64,000 nucleotides of DNA from Bacteroidota bacterium (GCA_040388375.1 JAZKBU010000006.1:186001-250000), one strand, 5' to 3'; shown: positions 53,201 to 62,762, counted from the first letter of the stretch. The notes: generated by a model from the sequence alone, not told the origin. Translations and numbers: made by a program.

Positions 53201-54625
53201 TATTTGCAAACTACTTATGCTTTTACCAATACCATTCACTTTAACAAAAACACCATTGAGCTATTGCCTTTTTACATGAGCGATATCAATGGTAAAAAAG
53301 CAAAGATAAGTGGCTCTATTAGCCACCAAAATTTTAGCCGTTATAACTTTGATATCAGCGTAAATGAATTCAAAGATTTTATGGTTCTAAATACTACTTC
53401 AAAAGACAATGCATTATACCACGGTAAAGCATTTGGAACAGGCTATATGACTATAAAAGGTCCGTTAAACGATATAGCGCTAACCATTAATGCTACCACA
53501 GAAAAAAACACCAAAGTAGCTATTACCCCTTTTGGCGTAAGCGATGGAACAGACGAAACATTACTGCACTTTGTAAGCCGCGATACTACCAAGGGTTTTG
53601 CTTTAACACGCAAGCAGGACTTAAACGGTTTTTCTATTAATTTCAAGTTGCATGCTACACCTGAGGCTGAAATTCAAATTATATTTGATGAACAGACTGA
53701 TGATAAAATAAGGGCAACCGGGGTAGGCGAAATACGCATGGAATTAACGCGTGAAGGAGTATTTAATATGTATGGCGAGTATGTGGTAATTGAAGGTGAT
53801 TATATTTTTACGGCTTTAAACATAGTACCTAAAAAATTCTTCCTGCAAAAAAGCACCATTAACTGGAGGGGCGATCCTTTAAATGCATCGTTAAATATAT
53901 ATGGTGTTTACAGGCAACGCACTTCTATCAGCGAGCTGGTTAACAATTCATCTACTGCAAGCAACGGAACAAGCGGAGCCACTAACCAAAAAACATTGGT
54001 TGAAGCTATTATGAATATCAGGGGAACATTAAGTCAACCGGAATACAGGTTTGATTTGAATTTTCCTGAGATAGATAATACCATGAACAGCAGCAGTATT
54101 TCTGACTTAAACTTAGTGGTAAATAACTTAAGGAGAGAGCCTGAAAACATGACTCAGCAAATTATTAGTTTAATGGTTTTTGGCAGGTTTACACCGCTAA
54201 ACAATAATGCAAGCACTGTTAACCCAAGTTCCAATATTGGTGTCAATACGTTATCTGAATTAGCTTCTTCGCAAGTAACTTCTATTATAAACAGGTATGT
54301 ACCTAATATTGACTTTAACTTAGACGTTCAGAATGCAATTGACCCTTCAAAAAACAGAAGTGTGTTGCTATCGGCTTCTACCAAATTTTTAAACAACAGG
54401 CTTGAGGTAAGGGGTAGTTTTGCTACTGATAATTCGCAAAACAATATATTGGCTCAATACAACATTTCGGCCAATGGTAATTTTAAAGCACGTTTGTTTA
54501 ACAGGTTTACCACTGACCCTATTTTTAACCGCGGTAATATAACTACACAAGGTATTGGGCTTTACTACAGGAAAGAGTTTGATGGTATCAGGGATTTGTT
54601 CAGAAAACAGTTATATGTTGACTAA
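50243..54625 (+). CDS. TamB-like translocation/assembly protein (DUF490)
   Basis: About 1460-aa protein with an N-terminal signal anchor and a very long periplasmic beta-rich region (AsmA/TamB-like) ending in a DUF490/TamB C-terminal domain. The latter is marked by IRGTLSQPEYRFDLNFPE, QQIISLMVFGRFTPLNN and YNISANGNFKARLFNRF. TamB-family proteins bridge inner and outer membranes in outer-membrane protein insertion or lipid transport. No ATG occurs near the N-terminus; TTG 50243 gives MKKILIKISYTLLG, a typical anchor, while TTG 50228 adds five residues (MAKHK). The gene is divergent from tsaD and overlaps the downstream convergent gene by 4 bp. Confidence 0.85.
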   Translation: MKKILIKISYTLLGIFFAGMLLIYLIFNSSRFQNFIIHKADTYLSEAFKCEISIGRLNYDGWTTFSLDQVYWGDQKKDTLFYVNNLKFDIGWIQLDSTKFILSKVDIDGGYCKIITYPDKTFNIDVLFNILDPNDTIPPDPNAAKFKLIFDEVNAVNCRFRFIDSTTKFETTGFNPFDQDFYGINIKATHFKIIQDSLHFLLKEMSGFEKCGLHIKNMACKTTISPTIMEFENLNLQLNKSTIKDYGSMSYTSWDSLASNFISNVKLKANLKQSYIHVSDIAFFAPLLKEYDYDATITAKVNGTIDNLSMRDARIRYADQTQFNGSASMNGLPDIDQTFIEVKADYATSVKKEIEKLAGMALPPELERLGLIKFKGHYTGFISDFVSYGVFETPFGVVSTDLNMKLPDDPKQSVYSGKLDLNNFNLGGLLDNKQFGHVTLTSEVDGKGFDLKYLKASLTTKISNFTFNGYNYKNIALNGKANKKLFDGSFSIADDNIQLKLTGKADLNKKVPEFVFNSKLENANLKALHFHDKEIVVNTTIDGDFAIKNIDVNNGTLTVKNTLLTYNETDYIINQINIVSRNAGTENRRLLLQSDFATASVNGKYDFLNLHKCFVNIFSEVIPAYLKPYPANQITAQNFNFNIKVKNTQNLSPLFFPDVDVENLELKGSFSNTQNNMDVIGYVETFRWQTYYLNDLTLKTEITSNNRASLLFGISKLSKNDTVLIKEFAINTNIANNKAQLQMHIQDTTSIVYANINSTITFDRNNIKLAFKKSDISYSKTNWTINEGGLITFNDTALHIQKIQISDRTQLLSIDGRYNIQTNEKNIALNLTDFELNNVNTIFPDLYITLNGKSNGSVSYQSIQDKNIFKGNLLVKSLQLDNDTIGDIELTSAFDNKNNRLSFEANALNGKLNNFKATGYWMLDNNKIDATVTLNDAEVSAFQSFAKDFITLYQGKASMKAIISGTINKPEVDGFLQLNNVSTKINYLQTTYAFTNTIHFNKNTIELLPFYMSDINGKKAKISGSISHQNFSRYNFDISVNEFKDFMVLNTTSKDNALYHGKAFGTGYMTIKGPLNDIALTINATTEKNTKVAITPFGVSDGTDETLLHFVSRDTTKGFALTRKQDLNGFSINFKLHATPEAEIQIIFDEQTDDKIRATGVGEIRMELTREGVFNMYGEYVVIEGDYIFTALNIVPKKFFLQKSTINWRGDPLNASLNIYGVYRQRTSISELVNNSSTASNGTSGATNQKTLVEAIMNIRGTLSQPEYRFDLNFPEIDNTMNSSSISDLNLVVNNLRREPENMTQQIISLMVFGRFTPLNNNASTVNPSSNIGVNTLSELASSQVTSIINRYVPNIDFNLDVQNAIDPSKNRSVLLSASTKFLNNRLEVRGSFATDNSQNNILAQYNISANGNFKARLFNRFTTDPIFNRGNITTQGIGLYYRKEFDGIRDLFRKQLYVD

Positions 54626-55053
54626 GCCAACTGCTCTACTTTATGCTTAAAATCTGTCGGTACGGCTACTGTTTTTCTTAAAGTATAATCGTAACAAACC
54701 ATACCCGTTTTAGCCTCGGCTACCAAAACATTGTTTTCATTTTTGGTAAACCTGTAATATAAATCAAAGCTTTTTTCGCCTACATTATCTGTACCTATGG
54801 CTATGTTTATTTCATCGCCATAAAAGCACTCACTTTTATATACAATAGCACTATCGCCCATAATAACGGCTGCACCTGCCAAATCCATTTCGCTATAGTG
54901 CATACTTTTAAAATATTGCATCCGGGCTTCGTGCATCATAGCCAGGTATACATCGTTACTTAAATGATTGCCATAGTTTAAATCGCTTACTCTTACCTTT
55001 AACTGAATACTGAATTTTAAAACTGCCGGTATATCTAATACTATTCTTGCCAT
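54622..55053 (-). CDS. Acyl-CoA thioesterase (hotdog fold, 4HBT)
   Basis: 143-aa protein from ATG 55053 (MARIVLDIPAVL). An in-frame TTG at 55077 is less likely because it lies in a terminator hairpin. It has the hotdog thioesterase pattern VRVSDLNYGNHLSNDVYLAMMHEARMQYF, where Asp/His contribute to the active site of the 4-hydroxybenzoyl-CoA thioesterase-like family, and a second half ending VAEAKTGMVCYDY. Its acyl substrate is unknown. The gene converges on and overlaps the TamB-like gene. Confidence 0.82.
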   Translation of the reverse strand: MARIVLDIPAVLKFSIQLKVRVSDLNYGNHLSNDVYLAMMHEARMQYFKSMHYSEMDLAGAAVIMGDSAIVYKSECFYGDEINIAIGTDNVGEKSFDLYYRFTKNENNVLVAEAKTGMVCYDYTLRKTVAVPTDFKHKVEQLA

Positions 55054-55068
55054 ATTGTTTGCATAAAA

Positions 55069-55097
55069 AAATCCCAAACTTTAAAAGTTTGGGATTT
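55069..55097 (-). terminator. Rho-independent terminator after the LruC-domain gene
   Basis: A 13-bp perfect stem AAATCCCAAACTT / AAGTTTGGGATTT with loop TAA. On the minus strand it is followed by a T-run of seven, 28 bp after the stop of the gene ending at 55126. It also lies just upstream of the thioesterase ATG, separating the two genes. Confidence 0.9.
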
Positions 55098-55125
55098 CAA
55101 TGATAAGTTTATTTTCTATCTAAAT

Positions 55126-57132
55126 TTATGGTCTTACATAAATTTTAGCATTGTCTCTGTTACCTACTTTAGTGGTGTACCAATCTCTATTGCTGGCACC
55201 TCCACTTTGTGCCCAGGCAGCAAAGTTTAAATAGGCTTCTGTAATATCCACTTTTTCGCTAGGATATTGGAAAGGCACCGGTGTGCTTATAGCCCAAGGT
55301 AAATTAGTAGTTGATAAGTAAAATTTATTTAAACCAACATTGCTATCATCTATACCCTGACCAAATAAACCTGTATTGGCAATATTGGTAGGTTTTTTAC
55401 CCGGTAAATGTACTTCCATGGTTGTTCCATGATCCACATCGTTTACATAAATAAACGGATTGTATTCGCTGATACCAAAGGTTGATATATCAATTGGGGT
55501 TGTTAACTGAAACGATGATGTAAACATTGTTGAATCAGAATAAGCAACGCCCGGCCATGTATTCCAGCTTGAAAAATGACTGCGTGAATCGTTAAAATAT
55601 TGAATAACGGTATTGGTAGCTGCAGGTACTTTAGTTCCTCCTGTTACAGCAAATGAGTTGCTGTTAGGAACCGGAAACTCAACATGGAAAGCATGTGTAA
55701 AGGCTGCACCTGAAGCTCTGGTCACTACATTTGATTTTACTTCTACTACGTTGTTTGAAGCATTGGTTACTGCATTGTGACGGAACTCTACTACTAAATC
55801 GTTCAAATCGTAATCACCTTTATATGGCCAGTTGTCTTCAAACGCTACTGAACCATAAAAGCCACCATTAGGGTAATAGTTATCAAATGCTCTGTCCGGA
55901 TCTGTTGGGTAATCATCATTTCCATCATCTACACCGTCACCATCGGTATCCGTATTTGAGGCAATTTTATATACTTTTTCTTTTGAAATAGCATTGATTA
56001 CTGATGAACTTCCGTAGAACATTACATCATTAAAATCGTTATCAGGGTTCCAGTCGCGGTTTAAATCTTCAAAGCCAAAAATAAATCTGTCTGTTGAAGG
56101 GTCAAGCACCATTGATACGTGTTGTTTATCAGCATTCACTTCCGGGTTTAATGATTTTGTTGAGAAATATTTAGGGGTTAAAGGGTCAATATTGTTGGTA
56201 CCAACAAATCCGCCTGAAGCTATACCAAAACCAATGGCTGTACCTGCAGGAAAATTACCAATATTAACTCTCATACCTGTTAACAATGAACCTCCATCAC
56301 CTACTTTAGAAACGTTAGGATATACAATATAAAATGAATCAATATCGGCTTCTGTCAATGGTGGAAAATCTTTATCGTAAGTATAATAAAACAAAGTGTT
56401 TGTTAAACCGGCACCTTCGTTTAAGAAAGTAATGTAAACATCTGTTTGTTGGTTAATAATTAAAATACGTGATGAATAATTATCATTTACTAAACGAGGG
56501 AAAGTAGCTGCGTGGTTAATTGATTCTGGATACATAGAACCTACACGGTTTTGGAAAGGTACATCTACCACATCGTTAGGTGTTGCAATGTAACTAGGTA
56601 ATCCGTCAGGTAATGACCATGTACCTAATTTTGATGAAAATTTAGCGTTTGATTTACCAAAACCTTTTGTTTTAGTAGCTGTACGTGGAATGGTTTTTAC
56701 CGGAGCAGGGTTGCTACCTCCTAAAACCAAAGAAACATTTTTATTAGCTGTAACATCTACTACTACATTATCGCTTATATTGAAAGCACTGGTATTAATA
56801 ATTATTTGATCAAGCGAAGAAGGGATAGTAACCTTGGCTTTAAAAACACCGTTTTTATCGGTCATACCTTTTAGTATTAAACTGCCATTGTTCTCTGTAC
56901 TGTTAGTAGAAAGCTTCACAATGGTATTGTACGAAGGCATATCGTTGTTTGTTTTTAAAGTCAATGCCAATTCAACTTCCTTAGTAGTTTCGTAATGGAA
57001 ACCATTTGGAACTGACATTTCGTTTATGTTAGAAACATTTTTGCCATTTGAATCTAATTCAGTACTTGTCTCGCGTTTACAAGCAAATAAAAATGCAAAT
57101 GCAGCTATTAGAATGCTTACTATTTTTTTCAT
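55126..57132 (-). CDS. LruC/DUF4114-domain lipoprotein
   Basis: 668-aa lipoprotein: signal peptide ending FLFAC with Cys18 lipidation site. An N-terminal beta-sandwich carboxypeptidase-regulatory-like domain (about 50-145: NTIVKLSTN...MTDKNGVFKAKVTIPS) is followed by a DUF4114-type region (about 230-385; FLNEGAGL, GFEDLNRDWNPDNDFNDVMF), a Ca-binding thrombospondin-type-3-like motif (DTDGDGVDDGNDDYPTDP, about 395-412), and an LruC domain to the C-terminus (WPYKGDYDLNDLVVEFRH...NDVDHGTTMEVHLPG). Domains of this set occur on Bacteroidota surface proteins. The ligand is unknown. It stands alone with a strong terminator. Confidence 0.85.
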   Translation of the reverse strand: MKKIVSILIAAFAFLFACKRETSTELDSNGKNVSNINEMSVPNGFHYETTKEVELALTLKTNNDMPSYNTIVKLSTNSTENNGSLILKGMTDKNGVFKAKVTIPSSLDQIIINTSAFNISDNVVVDVTANKNVSLVLGGSNPAPVKTIPRTATKTKGFGKSNAKFSSKLGTWSLPDGLPSYIATPNDVVDVPFQNRVGSMYPESINHAATFPRLVNDNYSSRILIINQQTDVYITFLNEGAGLTNTLFYYTYDKDFPPLTEADIDSFYIVYPNVSKVGDGGSLLTGMRVNIGNFPAGTAIGFGIASGGFVGTNNIDPLTPKYFSTKSLNPEVNADKQHVSMVLDPSTDRFIFGFEDLNRDWNPDNDFNDVMFYGSSSVINAISKEKVYKIASNTDTDGDGVDDGNDDYPTDPDRAFDNYYPNGGFYGSVAFEDNWPYKGDYDLNDLVVEFRHNAVTNASNNVVEVKSNVVTRASGAAFTHAFHVEFPVPNSNSFAVTGGTKVPAATNTVIQYFNDSRSHFSSWNTWPGVAYSDSTMFTSSFQLTTPIDISTFGISEYNPFIYVNDVDHGTTMEVHLPGKKPTNIANTGLFGQGIDDSNVGLNKFYLSTTNLPWAISTPVPFQYPSEKVDITEAYLNFAAWAQSGGASNRDWYTTKVGNRDNAKIYVRP

Positions 57133-57444
57133 AATCTTATATTTTGTTCATAGGCTCAAGTAAAAATATACCTAACCCTTAACAAAAATAATTTTTTAGC
57201 ATTCTCCACCATGAATAATTACCTGAGTAGAAGAAATATTGCGTAAATGGCTTTGTTTGGATTTAATTTAACTTTTCAAAAGCCTTCGCTCAGAACAAAA
57301 ACAACATAATACACTATTTACCAATAAATTACAGGCAATAAAATATTAAATTAACATTGAGAAATAAAGAAACGAAGCACAAGAAGCCGCTTACATTACT
57401 AAAACAGCTATTCGCCATGCATTTGTTTTAAAACTGGCTTTTGT
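57133..57444. other. Intergenic region upstream of the LruC-domain gene
   Basis: About 310 bp of very AT-rich sequence between the LruC-domain gene start and the end of the polysaccharide cluster. On the minus strand TATTTTTG (+ strand 57183-57190) matches the -7 consensus about 50 bp upstream of the ATG, without a good -33 element. I see no gene, no strong hairpin and no recognisable repeat here. Confidence 0.5.
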
Positions 57445-58608
57445 TTATGCTCTTTTAGCACGCTCCCACGAAACAGATTGCTTTCCTTTTACAAACCTGA
57501 ACAATCCTAAATAAACACACAAATTCATGATGAAAAAGTAGTAAGGTACAAACAGCACTTTTACTTTAATTCTGTTGTTTTCTAAATACCAACCTAACAA
57601 GGCCATGGAATAAAAAAGTATCTGTGCTAAAAATATATAGGTATAAAGACCTCCTAAAGCATAATGAAGATACATATTCAATACAATTAAAATTAATAAG
57701 CTAAAGGGTGCTAATGTCCAACGCAAAACACGGTGCGATATGAACGCAAAAAACAAATTGAAATTATGAAATGGATTAAACGCTTTTCCTAAACGAAGCA
57801 TGGATTGCCAAGCTCCTGCACTAATCCTTATCTTTCTTTTCAACTCTTCTTTTACATTGGCACTTGCTGTTTCTGCTGCCCATGCATTTTTTTCGTAAAT
57901 AACCCTATGCCCATCTATAGCAATTTGCATCGATTGCATTAAATCATCAAGCAAACTATCGGCAGGCAATTCCTTGTACAAATTGGTTCTGTAACTCATT
58001 AACTCACCGGCAGCACCTACCACACTATAAAAATCGGAATCGAGTTTTTTTAACAACGACTCATACTTCCAGTATATACCTTCACCTGCAGTACTCGCTC
58101 CTTCTTTATTGGTTGAAATAATTCTTTTTTCGCCAGTAACCGCACCCACTCTGTCATTTTCATAATGCTTTACCAATTCTTTTATGGCATCAGCATTGAG
58201 GGTTGTATTGGCATCGCAAAAAACCACTATTGGTGTTTGTACAAACTTCATGGCCCTATTCATGGCTGCAGCTTTACCACTTCTTTTGTCTTCGTGTAAA
58301 GCCAATACTTCTGCATATTTTTTTATTCTAGCATGGGTATCGTCTGAGCTGCCATCGCTTATAAAAATAAGCTTTAATTTATTTTTGGGATAGTTTAAAG
58401 CTAAACTGTTTTGTATTTTTTCTTCTATATAATCAGCCTCATTAAAGCATGGTACTATTAAGGTTACCTCGGGCTCAAACGTAGCACTATAAACAGGCTT
58501 AGCAATAATTGCATTTTTAATTTTAACTATTGCATATATAATAATTCCATAGCCTATGTAACTATAGAAAACAATAAAAATACATACCCAAAAAATTATT
58601 TCAATCAT
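57445..58608 (-). CDS. Glycosyltransferase family 2, membrane-bound
   Basis: 387-aa processive-type GT2 enzyme: an N-terminal transmembrane helix (about 4-27), the GT-A core with DGSSDD at residues 85-90 and DANTT at 132-136, a later acidic motif (DDLMQS, about 217-222), then KRKIRISAGAW in the position of the QxxRW-type acceptor motif, and three C-terminal transmembrane segments. The topology resembles cellulose/hyaluronan-synthase-like enzymes but the polymer is not predictable. It is the last gene of the minus-strand polysaccharide cluster. Confidence 0.88.
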   Translation of the reverse strand: MIEIIFWVCIFIVFYSYIGYGIIIYAIVKIKNAIIAKPVYSATFEPEVTLIVPCFNEADYIEEKIQNSLALNYPKNKLKLIFISDGSSDDTHARIKKYAEVLALHEDKRSGKAAAMNRAMKFVQTPIVVFCDANTTLNADAIKELVKHYENDRVGAVTGEKRIISTNKEGASTAGEGIYWKYESLLKKLDSDFYSVVGAAGELMSYRTNLYKELPADSLLDDLMQSMQIAIDGHRVIYEKNAWAAETASANVKEELKRKIRISAGAWQSMLRLGKAFNPFHNFNLFFAFISHRVLRWTLAPFSLLILIVLNMYLHYALGGLYTYIFLAQILFYSMALLGWYLENNRIKVKVLFVPYYFFIMNLCVYLGLFRFVKGKQSVSWERAKRA

Positions 58609-58616
58609 TATATAAA

Positions 58617-59381
58617 TTATTTAGTCCAAGCCGTATAAAAACCACTTGTCAATTGTTTGGGAATATAGTTAGCAAAAGCACAATCCAGTTTTTGTAAAAA
58701 ATAAATTCGTCTGGTAAACCAACTGTAAGGGAAAATTCTTTCTACAAAATCAGCATTATCCCATTTTAGTTTTTTAAACCCTGCACCATGTAACATTTTT
58801 GAAAACTGACTCACTGTAAAAAACTGCGTGTGTGTTAAATCAGCATTTGACGACTGCATAGTAGCATTTGCATAACCCAACATGCGTTTAAACGATACGA
58901 TTGATTTATCTAAATTTTTTCTGTGTAACCACTGCATTGGCTTGGTAATTAATACCTCGCGAGGGCCAAAACCATTAGGCACGGTAGCTACAAAAACGCC
59001 TCCGGGTTTTAGTATTCTGTATATTGATTCTACCAACTCCCAAGGTTTATCTAAATGCTCTAATACCTCGCTACATACAATGGCATCAAAACTATTGTCA
59101 ATTGAAAACGCATTGGCATCATACACTTCAAATTTCACATTGGGTAATGTATTTTTTTGCGATGCTGTATCTATTGATGTTTTATCAATATCAATTCCCT
59201 TTACATTAAAGCCAACCACACCCAAAGCCATAGAAATATTACCATTCCCACAACCAATATCTAAAACTGAAATTGATTTATTATTGATACTTAATATTGA
59301 ATCTACAATAAAATCAAGTCTTTTAAAATCTTCAGCATCTTTATAATTTGTAATTGAGTGATAATCTTTTGTTGTGTCCAT
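58617..59381 (-). CDS. Class I SAM-dependent methyltransferase
   Basis: 254-aa methyltransferase with motif I LDIGCGNGNI at residues 40-49, Asp at the end of strand 2 (VKGIDID), motif II region AIVCSEVLEHLDKPWELV and post-II RILKPGGVFVATVPNGFG. The fold resembles UbiG/Methyltransf_11 enzymes; in this setting it probably methylates a sugar or a polysaccharide precursor. It sits between two glycosyltransferase genes with gaps of 8 and 20 bp, so it is operonic. Confidence 0.85.
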   Translation of the reverse strand: MDTTKDYHSITNYKDAEDFKRLDFIVDSILSINNKSISVLDIGCGNGNISMALGVVGFNVKGIDIDKTSIDTASQKNTLPNVKFEVYDANAFSIDNSFDAIVCSEVLEHLDKPWELVESIYRILKPGGVFVATVPNGFGPREVLITKPMQWLHRKNLDKSIVSFKRMLGYANATMQSSNADLTHTQFFTVSQFSKMLHGAGFKKLKWDNADFVERIFPYSWFTRRIYFLQKLDCAFANYIPKQLTSGFYTAWTK

Positions 59382-59401
59382 AAGTTAACTATAATTTAAA
59401 A

Positions 59402-60532
59402 TTAAGCTCCATACTGGTTGTACAATGCAAGTGTTTGTTTTGCATTGGCTTCCCAAGTAAAGTGCTCAACTCGTTTCAATCCTTTTTTTATTAATTGTTG
59501 TTGTAAATTTAAATCTTGCTGCAAGTTAAGTATTGCCTCCGCAATTTCTTCCGGTTTAAACGGATTTATTAACACGGAAGCCGCTCCTGCTACCTCCGGC
59601 ATGGAAGAGGTATTGGAGGTAATGGTTGGCACTCCGCAAGCCATTGCTTCTAATAATGGAATACCAAAACTCTCACGCAATGATGGATATAAAAACAACT
59701 CTGCCTGAGAGTAAATGGCCGGTAAATCTTTATTGGGAACATAACCACTAAAAACTATATCGTCCATTAAACTTACATCGCCTATCTGTTTCATCGTAGC
59801 CATCAAATAATCCCTGTCTATATCAAGCATTAGTAATTTACTGCGTAATTTACCTTTGCTTTTTAAAACAGACAGTGCTTTTAAAACACCGATTACATTT
59901 TTTTTAGGATCGGTATTGCCTAAGTAAAACATAAAATTATCGGGCAAGTTATAAGCCTCTTTGGTGCGTTTTAGTTCAGCCTCATCTGTTACGCGTTTAA
60001 AGTGAGCCCCTACTCCATTATATACAGACGACACTTGACCGTTTGTTAGGTTAAAGTAAGATGCGATGCGTTGTTTTTCAAATTCGGAAACAGTAATAAT
60101 ATGCTTGGCTTTTTTTACCACTTTGGGTACATTCCACCTGCGGTATAAGTTACCAATAATTTGATAAGTTGTACCTTTTGTAAAGTTCCACTTTTCTAAA
60201 TAAATAATATCGTGCAGGGTTATTATTAAAGGCACTTTTAAATTAATGGGTGCAGTATTACTGGTACAATGTAACAAATCCAGTTTATATTCACTTACTG
60301 CTTTTGGTAAATGCACTTGCTCCCATAACGGATATGAAGACTCTTTTAAATGAACTATTTTGCAATTAGCGGTTTCTGATAATGCTGTTACATCTTCTAC
60401 GTTATTAACAAATATAAAATACTCGTTTTTACTGTCAAGAACCTGTAGCTGCTTTATTAACTCTAAAGCAACCATATCCATACCGTGTTTCTTTTTCCTG
60501 AAAATACGTTGTGCTTCTATTCCAATTCTCAT
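59402..60532 (-). CDS. Glycosyltransferase family 4 (GT-B)
   Basis: 376-aa protein with the GT4 pattern: N-terminal acceptor domain with HDIIYLEKWNF and ITVSEFEKQRI, the nucleotide-sugar domain start FMFYLGNTDPKKN at about 201-212 and the EX7E motif ESFGIPLLEAMACG at 287-300. It probably uses an NDP-activated hexose to elongate a polysaccharide chain. Its start directly follows the stop of the upstream gene (60533) with no gap, so translation is likely coupled. Confidence 0.92.
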   Translation of the reverse strand: MRIGIEAQRIFRKKKHGMDMVALELIKQLQVLDSKNEYFIFVNNVEDVTALSETANCKIVHLKESSYPLWEQVHLPKAVSEYKLDLLHCTSNTAPINLKVPLIITLHDIIYLEKWNFTKGTTYQIIGNLYRRWNVPKVVKKAKHIITVSEFEKQRIASYFNLTNGQVSSVYNGVGAHFKRVTDEAELKRTKEAYNLPDNFMFYLGNTDPKKNVIGVLKALSVLKSKGKLRSKLLMLDIDRDYLMATMKQIGDVSLMDDIVFSGYVPNKDLPAIYSQAELFLYPSLRESFGIPLLEAMACGVPTITSNTSSMPEVAGAASVLINPFKPEEIAEAILNLQQDLNLQQQLIKKGLKRVEHFTWEANAKQTLALYNQYGA

Positions 60533-61741
60533 CTAGTTGTCTCCTTTCACATCTGTATCTAATTCGTTATGAACTGCTTTATGCGGAGTATGAATAAAAT
60601 TTTTGGTTGCAGCTCCTTTCGTTTTAAACAAAGCCAAAAACATAAGACCAATAGCCTGTGGTAAACGGAAAGAGGCTTTTATGGTATTGGAATTAATATA
60701 ACTTGGTGGTACTGCCAGTATGTACGATACTAAGCATAACACAAAAAGGCATAAAAATAGTAGACCAAAGTATATATGAGTGGTAAATACGGTTAAGGCT
60801 AAAATAGCCGATATACCAAAAAGCAATACTCTTGGCAATAAAATTTTCTGTATGGATTTATCAAAATAGTCAAAGTTTCCACGCAGAAAAAGTTCTATCA
60901 AACCTTCGAAAACAATTTTATTGAAATCAAAAAACTGTGATGCTAACCAGCGTCTGCGTTGGTTGGCAAAAACCATTGAAGAGTCAACCTTTTCATCAAA
61001 AACCAATGCATCGTTTTCGTAGTGAATTTTGTGTCTGTCTTTTAAAAGGCGCATCTCTAATTCTTTGTCCTCAACAGGACTTTCAATTTCGAACATTACT
61101 TTTTTAAAATACGCGTATTGTATGGCCGTTCCGCTACCTATAAGCGCTGATGAAACACCTAAGCCAATATGACCTTTTCTGAAAATATGGTTATTTATTT
61201 CTTCACTTAATCCATCTAATATGGCAAATGAAGTATTTAAATTTTTTGCTGTTCTATGTCCCTGAATAACCATTTCATTATCCTGCAAACGGAGATTTAT
61301 TTTCTTTAAAAAATCGTACTCCATAATGTTGTCTACATCAAGAATAAGGCAGTAGTCGTATTTCTCAGGTAAAAAGGCAAGGGCTGTGTTTAACGATTTA
61401 GCTTTGGTACTTACTTCAAAACTAACGGGTATTAAAGTAATATCTTTTTGAGCCAGTGTATCGAGTGTTTTTTCTGAAAGGCTGTCGGCTATAACAATTA
61501 TATCGTATAAGCTTTTATCGTAGTTCTGTAGTAATGACTGATTAACCGTTTCTATAATAACGGCATCACTTTTATAAGCCGGAATAAGTACTGCAAATGA
61601 ATTAAGTTTTTTGGCTTTCCTGTTAAAGTTCGTTTTCTTATAAAAAAACGCCCCCCATGAGTAAAAACTAATATAGATTATATTAAAGCCTATGTAAATG
61701 AGCACAACTAGCTCTAATAAAAATTGTACTGATTTTAGCAT
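60533..61741 (-). CDS. Glycosyltransferase family 2, membrane-bound (cellulose-synthase-like)
   Basis: 402 aa from ATG 61741 (MLKSVQFLLELV); an upstream ATG at 61771 would add ten residues. An N-terminal transmembrane helix (about 5-30) precedes the GT-A core with LIPAYKSDAV, DVD at 135-137, VED at 223-225 and QRRRW at 261-265, the D, DxD, ED and Q(Q/R)xRW set of processive GT2 enzymes. Two or three C-terminal transmembrane segments follow. It starts 52-82 bp after the preceding gene and abuts the GT4 gene. Confidence 0.9.
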   Translation of the reverse strand: MLKSVQFLLELVVLIYIGFNIIYISFYSWGAFFYKKTNFNRKAKKLNSFAVLIPAYKSDAVIIETVNQSLLQNYDKSLYDIIVIADSLSEKTLDTLAQKDITLIPVSFEVSTKAKSLNTALAFLPEKYDYCLILDVDNIMEYDFLKKINLRLQDNEMVIQGHRTAKNLNTSFAILDGLSEEINNHIFRKGHIGLGVSSALIGSGTAIQYAYFKKVMFEIESPVEDKELEMRLLKDRHKIHYENDALVFDEKVDSSMVFANQRRRWLASQFFDFNKIVFEGLIELFLRGNFDYFDKSIQKILLPRVLLFGISAILALTVFTTHIYFGLLFLCLFVLCLVSYILAVPPSYINSNTIKASFRLPQAIGLMFLALFKTKGAATKNFIHTPHKAVHNELDTDVKGDN

Positions 61742-61822
61742 ATAATGTACAATTATATGAATAAAAAACATGTTTTATACAACTAGACAAGCCTCACAGG
61801 CAAATTTTATTCTAGTTGCTGT

Positions 61823-62743
61823 TTAAAAATCATTATACACCTTTTGTTCGTTTTGGTATATATTTTTACCTGTAGCATTCCAGAAAACACCTCTTAAATA
61901 AGCTTTTAGCAACAGGAACTCTCCTTTTAGCAAATAATGAAAAACTCCTTTTGGAAAAGCCAATAGCATAAAAAACAAAATACACACTAACTCTTGCATG
62001 CCTGTGGTATTTCGCCTAGTAAAAATTAACCTGTTACGGGTTAAGTAATAGGTTTTTAAAGGGCTATGCTTACCTGTAGTAATTGATTCTTTGTGTAACA
62101 CTTCTGAGTATCCGCAATACCAAATTTGAAAACCGGCTTTTTTTATACGTTCGCAAAAGTCCATTTCCTCGTAATACAAAAAGTATAACTCTGCTAATAG
62201 GCCTACTTTATTTAAAGCCTCCCTGCTTATCATCATAGCTGCACCGTGGCCTAATTGTGTTTGGTAAGTGGTGTTATAGGCTGCTGTATTTTTTTCGCCA
62301 AAGCCTACTGAAAATCCTCTTCCTGTATAAAAACTTATTCCTGTATGCCCTGCATATTGTATGGTATCGGGATGGTAATAGTATAACAACTTGGATGATG
62401 CTATACCAATTTTAGGATTAGATTCCATTAAAGCTACCATAGGCTCTAAGAAATCTGCCTTTACTTCGGTATCGTTATTGAGTAAAAAAACATATTTACC
62501 TTTAGCCTCGCGTATGGCTAAATTATTGCCCGCAGCAAAGCCTAAGTTTTTTTCGCTTTTTATTAAATGTATAAAAGGAAATTTTTCTTTTAAAATATCT
62601 GGTGATTCTACTGAAGCATTATCAACTACAAATACTTCTATATTTTTATAGTTTATGTTTACAACTGAATGCAAAAACTCCTCGGTAATTTTATTACCGT
62701 TATAGTTAACTGTAATTAAGGATACAAGAGGTAATTCACTCAT
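61823..62743 (-). CDS. Glycosyltransferase family 2 (rhamnosyltransferase-like)
   Basis: 306-aa GT2 enzyme without an N-terminal membrane helix: SLITVNYNGNKITEEFLHS at the start, DNASVE at 41-46, NNDTE (metal-binding DxD equivalent) at 89-93, and the MISREALNKVG / FLYYEEMDFCERIKKAGF motif typical of WbbL-like rhamnosyl- and related transferases. A short hydrophobic stretch near residue 255 could give membrane association. It lies 20 bp downstream of the O-antigen ligase/polymerase gene. Confidence 0.9.
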   Translation of the reverse strand: MSELPLVSLITVNYNGNKITEEFLHSVVNINYKNIEVFVVDNASVESPDILKEKFPFIHLIKSEKNLGFAAGNNLAIREAKGKYVFLLNNDTEVKADFLEPMVALMESNPKIGIASSKLLYYYHPDTIQYAGHTGISFYTGRGFSVGFGEKNTAAYNTTYQTQLGHGAAMMISREALNKVGLLAELYFLYYEEMDFCERIKKAGFQIWYCGYSEVLHKESITTGKHSPLKTYYLTRNRLIFTRRNTTGMQELVCILFFMLLAFPKGVFHYLLKGEFLLLKAYLRGVFWNATGKNIYQNEQKVYNDF

Positions 62744-62762
62744 AACTGTTATTTAAGTTATA